DNA of 64,000 bases from Saccharibacillus sp. CPCC 101409 (lineage in GTDB: Bacteria > Bacillota > Bacilli > Paenibacillales > Paenibacillaceae): positions 248,001 through 312,000 of the forward strand of contig NZ_JAULSA010000001.1 in NCBI RefSeq assembly GCF_030518235.1, given 5' to 3'. The translations under genes and the position numbers were made by a program. This document shows positions 47,801 to 56,642 of this stretch, in pieces. Within the stretch, counting starts at the first letter, position 1; every line of letters begins with the position of its first letter. Under the pieces are notes generated by a model. It did no database searches. It was not told the DNA's origin and saw only the letters and a program-made list of their open reading frames with translations.

Positions 47801-50066
47801 CTTCGATGCGATTACCGTAACCAGACGTTCGCAGCAATACCAGAAGCTCATCAAAGAGTTCTTGCACTCGCACGAGATCAAAGCTACAGATGAAGTCTTG
47901 CCACCGATCATCAATTTCTTTAACGCGATTAACGGTAATTGGCTGCTTCGTTTGTTGGCACAGAAAAATCAATTCCCTAGAGAAAAGATCAGCATCTTGT
48001 CTGCGGTGAAATTAGCGTTGGCTGCTTTCGCGCACAAAGATATCATATGGATTCCGATCTCCATGGAAGAAATTCTGCGGATCTCCGGCGGTACAGGACT
48101 TCGTCAATCCGAAGGACTGTTCTCGGCGCGTAATCTGGGAAGATTCGGCTCTTACAGCGATGACCTCTTGTTAATCGGAATCGAGCAGCAAGAACAAGAC
48201 GTCAAAGTCCATTTCTATCCGATCGAAGTGAAGATTGGTCATAACTCGCCTGCGGTCTACGAGAAAGCGATGGCGCAAGTCAAAGAGACTCGGCAACTGC
48301 TGTTCGACTTCTTGACGGAAAGCGAAGAAGATCCTTTCAAAGCCAAGCTATATCGTAATTTCTTCATGCAACTCGCGATTGCCAGCGCGGAGAAAATGGA
48401 CCTCTATTCGATCTGGCCGGAGCAGTATTGGCAGAACGTAACGGACAGCAGCTTGAGAGAAAAGCTATTGAACGATGATTATACAATCTCGAATAATTTG
48501 CAAGAATACATCGGCGATGGAGCCGTCATTTCGTTCAAGAAAGAGTTGGTCTTTACGGAGATCAAACGAACAGAAGATGTGCTTGTGTTCGATTATCCGG
48601 AGAAGAGTGGATACGATTTCATTATCAAAGACATCGAAGAAATCAAAAATCATATCCAGAGCGAATATGGTGATATTCCGGCGGATCAGTTGCTTTCGAA
48701 GCTTTATATTGGTGGAGAAGAGGAAGTCGTGGCTTTGCCAAACCCCGTAGAATCAAGCATACAGAGCTTTGATCGCATCGATGTCCCCCAACTTGTCGCA
48801 GAGAACTCTACAGGCTACGAACCTGATCAGAGGGAGCAGGTAAACATTGCGATATCCGGCAATTCTGAGGACTCGATGCATGAAGTACAACAAGAGAAAC
48901 AGGAGCAGCCTGTAGCAGCAGAACCACGTAAGCCTTTGGAGATCCTGTTCGGGCATAATGCTCAAAATCAAGAAGAGATTAAATGGTATCCGACTTCGAC
49001 AGATAAAGTCATGCATACCAATACAGGTATCATCGGCACGATGGGAACAGGGAAAACGCAGTTCACAAAGTCTTTGATTACGCAGCTTAGCCGCAGCAGC
49101 CAAGATAACGTGAACGGTACGAAGATCGGCATTCTGATTTTCGACTATAAAGGCGATTACATCAAGCCGGACTTTACAGAGAAGACTGGGGCGAAAGTAT
49201 ACGATCTCTACCACTTGCCTTATAACCCGTTGTCGCTCTATGTGACGAAACCGATCCGTCCGTTGCTGCCTGTGCATACAAGCGGCTCATTGACGGATAC
49301 GATTGCGAAGTCCTTTAACTTGGGGCAAGTTCAAGTAAATACTCTTAAGGGCGTTATCATGGATGCTTATAACCAACAAGGCATTCTGAAAAACGATCCG
49401 ACAACGTGGGAGCAGCCAGCACCGACGCTCAGCGATGTGTACGATATCTATGCAGGAAGAGAAGATGCGAAAGTCGACAGCTTGTATGCGGCCTTACAAG
49501 AACTCTATGAGATGGAAGTCTTCGAACCAGATGCGAATAAAACGATTCCTTTGTTTGATATGATTGATGGCATTACGGTCATTAATTTGTCGGGGTTTAA
49601 CGCGAGCATTCAGAATCTGGTCGTATCGATTACGCTCGATGTTTTCTATAACCAGATGCAGATGCAGGGTCATAGTGCGATTAACGTAAACTACCGTGAA
49701 ATCACGAAGATGATCTTAGTCGATGAGGCGGATAACTTCTTGAGTAAGGATTTTACTTCGATCAAGAAAATCCTCAAAGAAGGACGAGAGTATGGAGTCG
49801 GAACGATTCTGTCTACCCAGTTCCTCAGCCACTTCTCGACTTCGGATAATGATTATGCAAATTACATCCTTACGTGGATTGTGCATAATGTTTCGGAGAT
49901 GTCCGCGAAAGAGATTCGGATGGTGTTCAGTACGCAGAGTAAAGCGGAAGAAGATAACGTCATGAATCGGATTAAGTCGTTAAAGAAGCATTACAGTATT
50001 GTGAAGGCTGGGGCAGGACAACCGGTTTGGATGCGAGATCGGGCTTTTTGGGAACTTAATATTTAA
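44796..50066 (+). CDS. dptH: DNA phosphorothioation-dependent restriction protein DptH
   Basis: A 1756-residue protein, the largest Dpt subunit. The C-terminal third is a HerA/FtsK-like ATPase with Walker A GTMGTGKT (1414-1421) and Walker B MILVDEADNF (near 1640), followed by STQFLSHFS and a terminal VWMRDRAFWEL. The middle region includes FYPIEVKIGH (about 1135-1150), an ExK pattern that could mark a nuclease-like fold, though this is only suggestive. I start at the ATG at 44796, after GGGGAT, inside the end of dptG. Length and layout match DptH (DndH). Confidence 0.88.
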   Translation: MSKHFYNYLAERIKRFFNDTNIQPGEKYHIQFERTEQVENLVAEVKALDEAEPFYMQTEEDLYQSVCLVAPEAKILVAANSDEVTPDFLTTLRNKVGTQENPFMDKAMLLIHNSNLDSLVQGMTSFGKEGMPFHINSIEENLQEMMSSSELSQAEKQILKFSMAANKAQQGIHEQITLFDYEKILTVLNNQKLEDKDYKDFALFRDTDIFNTPMTDKQIQARLSENQVLFSHVEMAHQYGPIDISLERHFDEQGVKELSAMDWQSTDFGKVMRSNQKKLEGKGLEYIEPIKKLTLEGLTYWERPDGETKSKQRKRNLIIFNPEQHRRITLELPFSDFIKNQFISNTTIKYNINSEASGKKIKVELTHSPGQTNFYGVKYKTDVSQTYDFKIAIIETEEKLLQAIQTSYTVNLVKSRSKHSSILINSDDEQWIFNKDQPDVIKVELMEEFEQNQFEIAETDELVVTKNPDMASEEELIHFTIKLVKTEIPLSIQDVVDRPVPIGGFNVWKMKREKQEHFIYRLENDKMKIIQGTRETYAQGEFKKNLERELKLIEANHLHFTEEVGILNPEPINVPEPVKEAYIDLLRYFRDNQLLPSLAYFDEDYATLAKRYVQAYLQELEQLQNGQSLLPSHREMVLLGTIRKGLKDPEWLYTPLHPLNLAYQLQLNDLIGKEAINDELLRSLRPTHLLPYVHYNNALYKAIEPSDSYEWTTYIDQGLPRFESSKMFVNKLVQEKIEEFTEHFSYLFELDYRAPLKINTINMGDCQEILQGLFEYYKRQLKREIEKSDLLPIELHIYAEKGINNVFEEMSQYSDAEEIAKNFNLKLELEGYHSEELLNIFRDQVKFYSRDVEANQYEYSHVTFYQMSKIEQEATSNAAEMITGVSLFGLVSGIPSVFINEDYKTGFGTKYYRTSDAPLLALVPKLNSLLRVARTLDNYQEDMNIVTAISAEHKQKLDAVYDSAHWVTFIEPKVDLSFFKNNDAQKDLLVIHYSDQYTSSSGFDAITVTRRSQQYQKLIKEFLHSHEIKATDEVLPPIINFFNAINGNWLLRLLAQKNQFPREKISILSAVKLALAAFAHKDIIWIPISMEEILRISGGTGLRQSEGLFSARNLGRFGSYSDDLLLIGIEQQEQDVKVHFYPIEVKIGHNSPAVYEKAMAQVKETRQLLFDFLTESEEDPFKAKLYRNFFMQLAIASAEKMDLYSIWPEQYWQNVTDSSLREKLLNDDYTISNNLQEYIGDGAVISFKKELVFTEIKRTEDVLVFDYPEKSGYDFIIKDIEEIKNHIQSEYGDIPADQLLSKLYIGGEEEVVALPNPVESSIQSFDRIDVPQLVAENSTGYEPDQREQVNIAISGNSEDSMHEVQQEKQEQPVAAEPRKPLEILFGHNAQNQEEIKWYPTSTDKVMHTNTGIIGTMGTGKTQFTKSLITQLSRSSQDNVNGTKIGILIFDYKGDYIKPDFTEKTGAKVYDLYHLPYNPLSLYVTKPIRPLLPVHTSGSLTDTIAKSFNLGQVQVNTLKGVIMDAYNQQGILKNDPTTWEQPAPTLSDVYDIYAGREDAKVDSLYAALQELYEMEVFEPDANKTIPLFDMIDGITVINLSGFNASIQNLVVSITLDVFYNQMQMQGHSAINVNYREITKMILVDEADNFLSKDFTSIKKILKEGREYGVGTILSTQFLSHFSTSDNDYANYILTWIVHNVSEMSAKEIRMVFSTQSKAEEDNVMNRIKSLKKHYSIVKAGAGQPVWMRDRAFWELNI

Positions 50067-50113
50067 ATAAGCCTTTTCTATAATATATAAAATAATGATT
50101 TGCGGAGGATCTT

Positions 50114-52216
50114 ATGGGATTCAAAAACTTAAATATTTCTTATCAATATAGATCGGATCAAGAATCAGGAGATATTATTAAGGACTTTTATATCCCAGTT
50201 TTATCACAAACCAAAATATACAAGAGAGCTGTGGGTTATTTCTCTAGCGGTTCCTTGATGCTTGCTGCAAAAGGAATTTCTGAACTCATTGATAAGGGCG
50301 GCAAAATGCAATTGATAGCTTCACCTCGACTCAATGAAAAAGATATTGAAGCTATTGAGCTAGGCTATCGGTTAAGAGAAGATGTGATTGAAGATTCTAT
50401 AATAAGATCTATTACCAAGCCTAGTACGCTTTTGATGAAGGAGAGGTTTAACTACTTGGCATGGCTTATTGCCAATGAACAATTGGATATAAAAATTGCT
50501 ATGACTAGGAACGTTCTGAGCTATGGTCTTTACCACGAAAAAATTGGGATAATGGAGGACTGGGAAAATAACAAAATTGCTTTTTCTGGATCATCTAATG
50601 AAACAGAGGGTGGTCTATACAATAATTTTGAATCAATTGATGTATTTTGTAATTGGCAGGATGGTGACGATATTCGAGTCCAAAGAAAAGAATTAGACTT
50701 TGAAAAACTCTGGAGAAATTCTACAAGCCAATTAGAGATCATTGAATTTCCACAAGTAGCTAAAGAAAAGTTATTAAGTTATAGAACATCTCAATATGCT
50801 GAAAGAGATCCGGAAATAGAAGTCACCCCTATAGACATAAATAAATCAAACTTAAATACTCCTTGCATGCCAGAGAACTTAGAAATTAGAGATTATCAGA
50901 AGGAAGCTATCAAAAGTTGGTTTAGAAATGACTGTAAGGGCTTGCTTGAGATGGCAACTGGAACAGGGAAGACGATTACCGCTATCACAGCAGTAACTAA
51001 GCTATGGGAAGTAACACAGAGGCTTGCTGTAATTGTAGTTTGTCCATATACACATCTCGTTGATCAGTGGGTAAAAGATTTAAAAAAATATAATATGAGT
51101 CCGTTGGTTGCTTATAATTCTAGGAATCTGTGGGAAGAAGATGTGAATAATCATATTACGGCTTTTCAGTCAGGAGCAATAAATCACTTTTGTTTGATAA
51201 CAACAAACGCTACTTTTTCACTGCCTCATATGCAAGTGATCCTTAGAAAGTTAAATAAAAATGTAGTCTTCATTGCTGACGAAGCTCACCACCTGGGTGC
51301 TGAAAGTAGTAGAAAGCTTCTTGTTGAAGAATTTCCTTATAGGTTAGCTTTGTCTGCTACGCCTAATCGTTGGTATGATGAAGATGGAACTGATTCCTTA
51401 TTGTCTTACTTTGGCAATCAAGTTGTATTTCAGTTTGGTTTAGAAAAGGCTATTGGCAAGTACCTTACAGAATATTATTATCATCCGCATATTATTTACC
51501 TTGATGAAGATGAAAGTGAAAAGTATTATGAAGTTACTCGGAAAATTGTAAAGTTGTTCCCGAAAGATGGGAACTTTAAAAATGATGACTCAAAAGGACT
51601 CACAAGCCTTCTTATCGAAAGAGCTAGAATTTTGAGTAGAGCAAGGAATAAATTAATTAAACTAAAAGAACTTTTAAGTATTAGAAAGGATTCCTTGTAC
51701 AATATCGTTTATTGTGGTGATAGTTCTGTTGATGGAGAAAGGCAGATAGATGTAGTTAGTAAGTTGTTGGGAAATGATTTAGACATGAAGATACATTCGT
51801 TTACTTCTCGAGAAGATGCAATTCAACGAAAAGAATTGCTAGAACGCTTTGAAATAGGTGACCTACAAGCACTGATTGCGATTAAATGTCTTGATGAGGG
51901 GGTGGATGTTCCAGCAACACAGAATGCATATATATTGGCAAGTAGTACAAATCCGCGAGAATTCATTCAGAGACGTGGTAGAGTTTTAAGAAAACATCCA
52001 AAAAAAAAATATTCTTATATTCACGATTTTATTGTCCTTCCTCGTGAATTAGATCAAATTGAATTAATCGAACCAACATTATTTAATATGGAGAGAAACA
52101 TCGTAAAACGTGAATTAACACGACTCTCTGAATTTGCTGATTTGGCTCGTAACGGACCTTTAGCGCACGAAGAAATTTCTAAAGTAAAGCATGCCTATAA
52201 TCTATTGAATTTTTAG
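50114..52216 (+). CDS. PT-system restriction helicase: PLD nuclease fused to SF2 helicase
   Basis: A 700-residue protein. The N-terminal PLD-like domain has the HxK motif as HEK (H141, K143) and GSSNET, the usual single-site nuclease form. The SF2 helicase follows: Walker A TGTGKT (282-287), DEAH (389-392), SATPNRW, and a C-terminal helicase domain with CLDEGVDVP and FIQRRGRVLR. I recall this fusion being annotated as the DNA phosphorothioation system restriction enzyme. It starts 47 nt after dptH with its own GGAGG, but its codons are far more AT-rich than dptFGH, so it probably joined the island separately. Confidence 0.8.
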   Translation: MGFKNLNISYQYRSDQESGDIIKDFYIPVLSQTKIYKRAVGYFSSGSLMLAAKGISELIDKGGKMQLIASPRLNEKDIEAIELGYRLREDVIEDSIIRSITKPSTLLMKERFNYLAWLIANEQLDIKIAMTRNVLSYGLYHEKIGIMEDWENNKIAFSGSSNETEGGLYNNFESIDVFCNWQDGDDIRVQRKELDFEKLWRNSTSQLEIIEFPQVAKEKLLSYRTSQYAERDPEIEVTPIDINKSNLNTPCMPENLEIRDYQKEAIKSWFRNDCKGLLEMATGTGKTITAITAVTKLWEVTQRLAVIVVCPYTHLVDQWVKDLKKYNMSPLVAYNSRNLWEEDVNNHITAFQSGAINHFCLITTNATFSLPHMQVILRKLNKNVVFIADEAHHLGAESSRKLLVEEFPYRLALSATPNRWYDEDGTDSLLSYFGNQVVFQFGLEKAIGKYLTEYYYHPHIIYLDEDESEKYYEVTRKIVKLFPKDGNFKNDDSKGLTSLLIERARILSRARNKLIKLKELLSIRKDSLYNIVYCGDSSVDGERQIDVVSKLLGNDLDMKIHSFTSREDAIQRKELLERFEIGDLQALIAIKCLDEGVDVPATQNAYILASSTNPREFIQRRGRVLRKHPKKKYSYIHDFIVLPRELDQIELIEPTLFNMERNIVKRELTRLSEFADLARNGPLAHEEISKVKHAYNLLNF

Positions 52217-52231
52217 GAGGATTTAAACATA

Positions 52232-52405
52232 GTGGAAGAGAAAGAAGAGATCCAAGCAATTTTAGCAGAACTTCCAGAGGCACATGCGTGGATATTTAAA
52301 GAAATTTTGCAGCAGGAAAAGGAATTATTAAATAGGAAGAATCTTCAAGGCAGTAATATTGTTAATCAGATTATGGATATTGTTAAAGAAAGGGTGGAAG
52401 ATTAG
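52232..52405 (+). CDS. Small acidic protein (57 residues), coupled to the SMC-like ATPase
   Basis: A short gene with GTG start and a textbook ribosome site TAGGAGG 11 nt before it. The product is largely helical and charged (EEKEEIQAILAELP at the start; VNQIMDIVKERVED at the end). Its TAG stop shares a base with the GTG start of the next gene (TAGTG), so translation is coupled. The content is AT-rich like its neighbours. Probably a small subunit or antitoxin-like partner of the ATPase; no family recognised. Confidence 0.7.
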   Translation: MEEKEEIQAILAELPEAHAWIFKEILQQEKELLNRKNLQGSNIVNQIMDIVKERVED

Positions 52406-54390
52406 TGTTATTAGAATCCATAAAACTTTTTAATTTTAGACAATATTATCAAGAACAATGTATCGAATTTTCTCAATCATCTACTCGAAATGTAACCGTT
52501 ATTCACGGCGAGAATGGTGCCGGGAAAACGGCATTGTTAAATGCATTTATATGGTGTTTGTACGGGACACTCAATCTCCCAAATGGGAAGAATATTATAA
52601 ATGAGCATGCCATTTCTACTACTTCAGAAAACAGTGAAGTAGAAGGTTCTGTTACGTTGAAGTTTACAAGTAATGGGAAAAAGTATACGCTTATTCGTAA
52701 AGTTACGGCAAAGAAAAGCCCAAAAGATATTTTTTACTACGATCCTGAAGTGGTTCTAGAATATCGAGAAGATGGTCAATCAGAGATCATTAAAAATCCT
52801 ACAGTAGAAATTGGAAGGATTTTACCTGAGGATCTTAGAAGTTACTTCTTTTTTGATGGAGAGCGTATTGATAATTTGTCAAAAGAAAGTGGTTCTGAAG
52901 ATATTAAAAGAGCTATCAAAAATATTATGGGTCTGGAAATTTTAGAAAGAGCTATTTCGCATACTGAAAGTGCTAGAAAAAAATTTCGCAGTGATCTAAA
53001 AAATGTAGGGGATTCTAAGACAGCAAATCTAATAGAAGAGATGGAAAAGTTAGATCAACAAATGATTGATTTTCAAGACCAAGAAGAATTACAAAAAGAG
53101 AATTTAAGAGCTACAAATAAACAAATTAAAGAAGTGGAAGATCGTTTGAAGCAGATCGAAGGAGCAAAACAATTACAAGAGCTGCGAGATCAGAAAATCA
53201 ACCAGCTAGAAGAAATAAGAGGAGTTATAAAAGATGTTCGTAAAAAGTTAACCTTATTAATAAGTAAAAATGGTTATCTTGCATTTAGTCATTTGGTAGC
53301 ACAAAAAGCAGAAAAATTTATTAGAAGCAATAAAAGTCAGAAGCCGATTACAGGAATTAAAAGGCACTTTATAGAATCTCTTGTGGAAAATAGAACCTGT
53401 ATTTGTGGAGCAGAATTAACAGAGGGATCTTCACACTGGCATCATATTAATAATCTAATGAGTAAAATTAGTAATGATCAGGTCGAAAATAAAACATTTG
53501 ATTTTATGGGTGATTTGAAAATAATTACTGAGAAGAAAAAAAACCTTTTTTCTGAAATGAAACAATTAAAGGCAGAAGAATTAAGCAACCTACAGGAAGA
53601 AAAAAAACTAAATGAAGAAATTGAGGAGATTAGCCTTCAGCTAGCAGGCAAAGATTCGGAGGAAATAGCAGAATTAGAAAATCGAAGAATTCAATTGATT
53701 GAAGGTAAGAGTGAAATAGATAGAAAGATTGGCGGTATAACATCTAAAATCGAGGAGATAACAAAGCAGAATAAAGAAAAAAAAGATGAACAATCAAAAG
53801 TAGATAAAATAGAAATTAAAGCCAAGTTGACGCAGAAAAGAATGGATACTTGCGAACAGTTAGAAAAAGCGATGCTAAAGATTTTAAGCATTCGTGAGAA
53901 GCAAGTAAGGATACAATTACAAGATAAAATTTCGAGTGTATATTCTCAATTTTTGCGTAAAGATTATACTTTAAAACTCTCAGCTTCATATGAGCTGAAT
54001 GTATTGAATAGTATAGGAAACATTGTGGGAATGTCACAAGGAGAACGTCAAATCACCAGCTTATCTTTTATCGGAGCGATTGTAGATATTGCGCGCGAAC
54101 AGTTTAAAAAGGAAAATAAGCAAGGTTTTGACGAAGGAGGAATTTATCCATTAGTCATGGATTCACCTTTTGGTGCTTTAGACTCTGATCATCGAGAACG
54201 CATAGCTAAAGGCATACACAAACTGGCAGATCAAGTCATCGTAATCGTTTCAACTTCACAATGGAAAGGTGAAGTTGAAAATCAGATGCATACATTAATT
54301 GGTAAAGAATATAAATTATCTTATAATGATCCACGTACAAGTGAGCAGCAATACGAATTCACAAAAGTCGAGGAAGTGAAATGGTCATGA
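52405..54390 (+). CDS. SMC/Rad50-like ATPase related to DndD
   Basis: A 661-residue ABC-type ATPase with Walker A GENGAGKT (35-42), a central coiled coil of about 330 residues (170-520), signature MSQGERQ (near 543) and Walker B LVMDSPFGALD (near 582). In the coiled coil a short Cys-x-Cys turn (C332, C334) is followed by His residues, like a reduced zinc hook. It resembles DndD but is a different protein from the island's true dndD. Start GTG overlaps the stop of the 57-residue gene; the end overlaps the next gene by 10 nt. By analogy with Rad50/SMC it would act with a nuclease, here perhaps the PLD helicase upstream. Confidence 0.78.
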   Translation: MLLESIKLFNFRQYYQEQCIEFSQSSTRNVTVIHGENGAGKTALLNAFIWCLYGTLNLPNGKNIINEHAISTTSENSEVEGSVTLKFTSNGKKYTLIRKVTAKKSPKDIFYYDPEVVLEYREDGQSEIIKNPTVEIGRILPEDLRSYFFFDGERIDNLSKESGSEDIKRAIKNIMGLEILERAISHTESARKKFRSDLKNVGDSKTANLIEEMEKLDQQMIDFQDQEELQKENLRATNKQIKEVEDRLKQIEGAKQLQELRDQKINQLEEIRGVIKDVRKKLTLLISKNGYLAFSHLVAQKAEKFIRSNKSQKPITGIKRHFIESLVENRTCICGAELTEGSSHWHHINNLMSKISNDQVENKTFDFMGDLKIITEKKKNLFSEMKQLKAEELSNLQEEKKLNEEIEEISLQLAGKDSEEIAELENRRIQLIEGKSEIDRKIGGITSKIEEITKQNKEKKDEQSKVDKIEIKAKLTQKRMDTCEQLEKAMLKILSIREKQVRIQLQDKISSVYSQFLRKDYTLKLSASYELNVLNSIGNIVGMSQGERQITSLSFIGAIVDIAREQFKKENKQGFDEGGIYPLVMDSPFGALDSDHRERIAKGIHKLADQVIVIVSTSQWKGEVENQMHTLIGKEYKLSYNDPRTSEQQYEFTKVEEVKWS

Positions 54391-54842
54391 AAAGGAGAAT
54401 TAGGAGACCTAAGGAACAGGAATTACTTTATAAAAAGCTCGTAGACGAAGAGGAATTCGGTGTATTTTCGACTTATAAAGATGTATTCATGCTTGCGGGC
54501 GCTGTTGGGTTTATGGAAAAAAAGCGTATCGAGTTCACGTCACAGGCAGAGGGGATGCCTTGGAGTGTATTTAATTTAGAAACTGATGAATCTTTTATCG
54601 ATGCTATTGCGCTTATCGAGACAGAAGATCTTAGTTTATTTAATGAAGATGATGAAGTGTTTGATAAAAAAATGAAAATATTTGAAGAATATGCTGCAGG
54701 TGGGATTGAAGTTGTTTATGAAAAGATTATGGAAAATCCCAAACAATCATTAAATAACTTTTTTGAATATATCATTAGTATGGAAGATGATTTAACTGAT
54801 AAAGAAAGAAACCTTAAAGGAATAGCAGATATACTTTTTTGA
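54381..54842 (+). CDS. DNA phosphorothioation-associated protein 4-like
   Basis: A 153-residue acidic protein with basic N-terminus (MVMKRRIRRPKEQELLYKKL) and the segment FSTYKDVFMLAGAVGF. Length, this segment and its position after an SMC-like ATPase in a Dnd island fit what I remember as PT-associated protein 4 (dnd_assoc_4). Its function is unknown. It overlaps the ATPase gene by 10 nt and should be co-translated. Confidence 0.65.
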   Translation: MVMKRRIRRPKEQELLYKKLVDEEEFGVFSTYKDVFMLAGAVGFMEKKRIEFTSQAEGMPWSVFNLETDESFIDAIALIETEDLSLFNEDDEVFDKKMKIFEEYAAGGIEVVYEKIMENPKQSLNNFFEYIISMEDDLTDKERNLKGIADILF

Positions 54843-54947
54843 AACTATTTTATATTTAAGAGGTAGAAGCCTCTCGGTTTGTGAAAGAAGTAAAATATAT
54901 TTCTTATCTCAACAATTGTAATGAGTGATTTGAAGTGGAGGCACATC

Positions 54948-56444
54948 ATGGATATCTTAGGGATAATAGATGATTTTTTGGACGGTGATAGATTAACAGA
55001 TAGACAAGTTAAAGATGCCATCACTGAACTCAATGATGGGATGCTTTTAGAAGAAGTTGCTAAGAGATTAGGTGTTAGCGTTAAAAGCTTGAGAGAGAGA
55101 CTTCTAAAAGAAGATTATGAGATTGATTCAGACAATATTGTTATTAACAATAGAGAAAACAGAAATTCTAATACAAAGGTGGGAAAAGAAAAGATCGATC
55201 CAGACTTACTCTTACGAATTGCTGTAGAAACACAATATAATTCAACTGATTCCGTAGCTAAGGCATTTAACATCAATTTGGATTATCTTGTATCTCAACT
55301 AAAAGAAAACGGCTATAAATTACGATGGCTTGTTCATTGTAAAGGTGGAGTTCTAAAAGATACTTCGCTTTTAAAAGTTCTTGCTGAACTCAATCTAAAT
55401 AATAAAACTTTAAATGAGGTTTCTCTTGAACAAAATACTAGCTCAAGTCAGATGTTAAGGCAATTTAGAAAAGAAGACATTAAGGAAAATTGGGTGTATG
55501 AAACTAGTAAAGATGGTTCTACAAGTATTGCAGACATCGATGGGCTTAGTATTTTAACTGATATAGTAACTGGAAAATTGCTCTGTATAAATTATAACAA
55601 TCAAAAGATTATAGATAATTATCAGATTGATAGTATAGTTGGTAGGGGGTTTATAACAAACGTACAAAAAAAATTAGTTGAAAATCAACATTATATTATC
55701 TTAGATAAGACTCTTATAAGAAAGATAAAAAATTACTTGCCTCAATTATCTTATCTCTCTGAATCTACTTTTTATACAATTGAAGGTGTTAAATTTTTAT
55801 TCGGAAATAATGGATCGATGGGAGAATATACGACAACTTATCATAATAGTAAAGAACTTGAAGAAAAGCTGCCGTTATTTTTTGAACCAGCTTTTTTGAA
55901 GTTGGGTGAAAAAGTCTTACAAGAAGAAAAGATTGATCTCAAACAACAAAAGTCAGAAGAATATAAAAATATTTCTTTGAATGATTCGACTTTTGAAAAC
56001 TTATTAAAAGAGTTGAACGAATTAGTTTCATTCGAAGCTTTTGAAAAGAAATTTGGAATTTCTTCAGTTGAAATGAGACATTACTTAAAAATTAAAGGTT
56101 ATTATTATAATCGTAGTAAACAAAAATGGTTGATCACAGCAAAGCAAGCGTTGCGTAAGAAAGCAGAAAAGGAGAATCGGCCAGTAACTGAGCAGGCGTT
56201 TCTAAGGTTAGAGAATATTTTTACAGAAGAAGATATAAAAGTTCTTCATGAGATGATTTCAGAACGAAAACTTGAGTCTATAGAGCAATCTAAGTCTTCT
56301 GAGCCAGTTAAATCTCTAAGTCAAATGTACACCATACATTTAAATGATAAGATCAATGATGAATTAATAAATTTTAGCGAAAGAAACAAGTTGTCGATTT
56401 CTAGAGTAATTGAAATAGCTTTGCGTAACCTTTTTCAAAAATAA
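54948..56444 (+). CDS. Multi-HTH protein with C-terminal ribbon-helix-helix, unknown
   Basis: Not recognised as a family. 498 residues, very AT-rich. At least four helix-turn-helix-like units are visible: near residue 30 (LLEEVAKRLGVSVKSLRERL), near 95 (DSVAKAFNINLDYLVSQL), near 145 (LNEVSLEQNTSSSQMLRQF) and near 365 (FEAFEKKFGISSVEMRHYL), several followed by a Tyr/Trp-rich strand (YKLRWLVH; KQKWLIT). The last 40 residues look like a ribbon-helix-helix (YTIHLNDKINDELINFSE, then SISRVIEIALRNLF). I use the ATG at 54948 after GTGGAGG; an ATG nine codons earlier lacks a ribosome site. It sits at the convergence with dndA. A DNA-binding regulator of the island or an unusual effector is possible. 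Confidence 0.6.
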   Translation: MDILGIIDDFLDGDRLTDRQVKDAITELNDGMLLEEVAKRLGVSVKSLRERLLKEDYEIDSDNIVINNRENRNSNTKVGKEKIDPDLLLRIAVETQYNSTDSVAKAFNINLDYLVSQLKENGYKLRWLVHCKGGVLKDTSLLKVLAELNLNNKTLNEVSLEQNTSSSQMLRQFRKEDIKENWVYETSKDGSTSIADIDGLSILTDIVTGKLLCINYNNQKIIDNYQIDSIVGRGFITNVQKKLVENQHYIILDKTLIRKIKNYLPQLSYLSESTFYTIEGVKFLFGNNGSMGEYTTTYHNSKELEEKLPLFFEPAFLKLGEKVLQEEKIDLKQQKSEEYKNISLNDSTFENLLKELNELVSFEAFEKKFGISSVEMRHYLKIKGYYYNRSKQKWLITAKQALRKKAEKENRPVTEQAFLRLENIFTEEDIKVLHEMISERKLESIEQSKSSEPVKSLSQMYTIHLNDKINDELINFSERNKLSISRVIEIALRNLFQK

Positions 56445-56642
56445 ATACAAGTTCAAATTAGATAGTTTTATTAATTTAAGAGGTTGTGAATTTAAACGTG
56501 ATGATTTGATCTAAAGAACCATGTAGCATTCTAATTTAACTATTATATAATTTTGTTCTGCCTAGATTTATTCTATGAGCCCTTATTTTTTTATTTAACT
56601 ACGCCCGACATTGGAGAAAAGAATTTTAAAATAGTTTTTATG

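Noticed and set aside
52405-54390. Second copy of dndD by duplication
   Set aside because: It shares only the ATPase fold; sequence, hook region, composition and neighbours differ from the dndD at 58169-60172.
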